A stretch of DNA of 40,946 nucleotides. Source: Bacteroidales bacterium (GTDB lineage Bacteria > Bacteroidota > Bacteroidia > Bacteroidales > UBA932). Below are positions 39,448 to 40,946 of the stretch, piece after piece (within the stretch, counting starts at the first letter, position 1; each line of letters starts with the position of its first letter). The notes beneath the pieces are model-generated. The model saw only the letters and a program-made list of their open reading frames with translations, did not search any database and was not told the DNA's origin. The stretch spans positions 1-40,946 of the forward strand of contig JAEEIJ010000093.1 of NCBI GenBank assembly GCA_016281315.1, given 5' to 3'. Made by a program: the position numbers and the translations under genes.

Positions 39448-40946
39448 ATGCAAAGTAAAGGTTGGATCAGATTCGTCGCCATCTGCCTGGCTATTGCCAG
39501 CATCTGGCAGCTCTCCTTCACGGCCATTACCCGTATTCAGGAGAATAAGGCTGCCAAATATGCACAGGAGCAGGCCCTGCAGTTCGTCGAGTCTAACAAT
39601 GTGGCGGAGGATGTCCGCGAATTCGTGCAGGACTCCGTCGCCGCTATCCGCAACAGGGCCTATGTAGACTCTGTAAACAATGAGAACGTATTCCTGGGAT
39701 ACAGCTTCAAGAGCGTCAAGGAAAAGGAAATCAACCTGGGTCTGGACCTCAAGGGCGGTATGAACGTGATGCTGCAGGTGCAGCTGGAAGACCTGGTGAA
39801 GGCCCTCTCCGGCAACAGCACGGACCCGGACTTCGTGGCCGCCATCGAAGAGGCCAAGGCCAATAACGTGAACTCCAGCGCGGATTTCATCGGCCTGTTC
39901 GCCGACGCCTGGGCGAAAGTCGCTCCCGGTCGCCGTCTGGCAGAGATTTTCGCCACCTTCGAGCTCCGCGATAAAGTGGCCAACGATGCCACCGACGCGC
40001 AGGTCGTGAGCGTCATCCGTTCGGAAGCGAAGAGCGCCGTGGACAACTCCTTCAACGTGCTCCGCAACCGTATCGACCGCTTCGGCGTCACCCAGCCCAA
40101 CATCCAGCAGGTGGGTACTTCCGGCAAGATCCTCATCGAACTGCCCGGCGTGAAAGACCCCGAGCGTGTGCGCAAGCTCCTGCAGGGCACCGCTTCGCTG
40201 GAATTCTGGCCCACCTACCAGGGCAATGAGGTAGACCTCTATGCCGTGGATGCCCGTGTGGCCGAGATTCTGGGTAACCTCAGCGACAGCACCGCCACGG
40301 CGAATCCGCTCTTCCGCGTGTTCTCCCCGTCGGGCTGGAACAATGCCTGCCTGGGCTTCGCCGCCGGCGTGGACACCACCACGGTGAACCAGTACCTGGC
40401 GATGGCCGCGGACGTTCTGCCGGCCGGCTTCAAGGGAATGTGGTCCGTCAAACCCACCGACCTCGTGCAGGGCAACAACCTGTATGAACTCGTCGGCATC
40501 AAGGTTACCTCCCGCGACGGGAAGGCTCCGCTGGACGGCGGCGTAGTGACCGACGCCCGCGTGAACTTCAACGGCTCCCAGAAGGGCGGTAACGGCGCTC
40601 CCTCCGTCTCGATGACGATGAACGCCGAGGGCGCCTCCATCTGGGCCCGCCTCACCAAGGACAACATCGGCAAGCAGGTCGCCATCGTCCTGGACGGTCT
40701 GGTGTACAGCTATCCTACCGTGAACACCGAGATTACCGGCGGTTCTTCCGAAATCACCGGCAACTTCGACGTGCAGGAAGCCGAAGACCTTGCGAACGTG
40801 CTCAAATCCGGTAAGCTCCCCGCCCCTGCCACCATCATCCAGGAGCAGGTCGTGGGTCCTTCCCTGGGTAGCGCCTCCATCCGCGCCGGTCTCATCTCCT
40901 TCCTCATCGCCTTCTGCCTGGTGCTCATCTACATGGTGTTCTTCTA
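39448..40946 (+). CDS. secD: Protein translocase subunit SecD (or SecDF fusion), 3' part beyond the window
   Basis: SecD/SecDF uses proton motive force to pull proteins out of the SecYEG channel on the periplasmic side. The visible 499 residues include the first membrane helix (WIRFVAICLAIASIWQLSF) and the conserved INLGLDLKGGMNVMLQV of the P1 domain near residue 90. Further on are VLRNRIDRFGVTQPNIQQVG, ILIELPGVKDPERVRKLLQGTASLEFW, the P1 base VSMTMNAEGASIWARLTKDNIGKQVAIVLDGLVYSYP, and the start of the TM2-3 bundle (GSASIRAGLISFLIAFCLVLIYMVFF). In Bacteroidota SecD and SecF are usually one polypeptide of about 1000 residues, which cannot be checked here. Confidence 0.95.
   Translation, partial: MQSKGWIRFVAICLAIASIWQLSFTAITRIQENKAAKYAQEQALQFVESNNVAEDVREFVQDSVAAIRNRAYVDSVNNENVFLGYSFKSVKEKEINLGLDLKGGMNVMLQVQLEDLVKALSGNSTDPDFVAAIEEAKANNVNSSADFIGLFADAWAKVAPGRRLAEIFATFELRDKVANDATDAQVVSVIRSEAKSAVDNSFNVLRNRIDRFGVTQPNIQQVGTSGKILIELPGVKDPERVRKLLQGTASLEFWPTYQGNEVDLYAVDARVAEILGNLSDSTATANPLFRVFSPSGWNNACLGFAAGVDTTTVNQYLAMAADVLPAGFKGMWSVKPTDLVQGNNLYELVGIKVTSRDGKAPLDGGVVTDARVNFNGSQKGGNGAPSVSMTMNAEGASIWARLTKDNIGKQVAIVLDGLVYSYPTVNTEITGGSSEITGNFDVQEAEDLANVLKSGKLPAPATIIQEQVVGPSLGSASIRAGLISFLIAFCLVLIYMVFF

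Overview
The window is a GC-rich (around 60%) stretch of a Bacteroidota chromosome, most likely a member of the Bacteroidales. The evidence is the promoter word TAnnTTTG in front of many transcription units, the near absence of Shine-Dalgarno sites, the Porin_O_P-type porin and SdiA-regulated-type lipoprotein, the aspartokinase-homoserine dehydrogenase fusion, and the K+-dependent membrane pyrophosphatase. Almost all of it is densely packed core genome. Two things do not fit that picture: a 3.3-kb lower-GC island with a restriction-modification pair, and short palindromic elements sitting in frame inside housekeeping genes.

Layout. 1-1085 (-): secreted C69 dipeptidase, cut by the window edge. 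1148-4941 (+): small secreted protein, pheS, porin, lamin-tail-type lipoprotein. 4946-8488 (+): two overlapping CYTH-type genes, an SdiA-regulated-type lipoprotein and an SLC13/DASS transporter. 8516-11343 (+): MgtC-like protein and hppA. 11425-14697: the island, with a DUF262-HNH protein and an M.EcoRI-family methyltransferase on the minus strand. Upstream of them is a structured RNA ending in a strong intrinsic terminator, then a 922-bp gene-free stretch with tandem and inverted repeats. 14698-19171 (+): two SGNH hydrolase paralogues and an MBOAT acyltransferase, start-stop coupled, probably a cell-surface glycan O-acetylation cassette. 19168-21230 (-): rsmA and a HAD-type lipoprotein phosphatase. 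21304-32085 (+): aspS-murB-murA-aminotransferase-dapF-dapA-dapD-asd-dapE-dapB, a nearly unbroken chain linking meso-diaminopimelate/lysine synthesis to UDP-MurNAc synthesis. 32095-34878 (-): lipoprotein and aspartokinase-homoserine dehydrogenase, which feeds the same pathway. 34931-39382 (+): diadenylate cyclase cdaA, mutS2, yraN, and a nucleotidyltransferase-like gene that lacks its catalytic signature. 39448-end (+): secD or secDF, cut by the window edge.

The metabolic theme from 21.3 to 35.7 kb is cell-wall precursor supply. Aspartokinase, Asd, DapA, DapB, DapD, a probable DapC, DapE and DapF make meso-DAP, while MurA and MurB make UDP-MurNAc. The neighbouring c-di-AMP synthase CdaA belongs to a signalling system tied to envelope homeostasis in other bacteria.

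The most unusual signals are these. (1) A family of roughly 75-160-bp palindromic elements lies in frame inside rsmA, murB, dapE and probably the aspartokinase gene; three copies share a core, their terminal inverted repeats differ from copy to copy, and they are read in either orientation. (2) murB carries a second insert built from six copies of TGGACCAGGTYCA. (3) The 7-mer ATCGGCC/GGCCGAT occurs about 66 times by hand count, some eightfold above base-composition expectation, and is often spelled with rare codons. (4) A structured RNA plus terminator precedes an unusual methyltransferase/DUF262-HNH pair. (5) The ManC-like protein has lost its nucleotide-binding signature but keeps an open frame.
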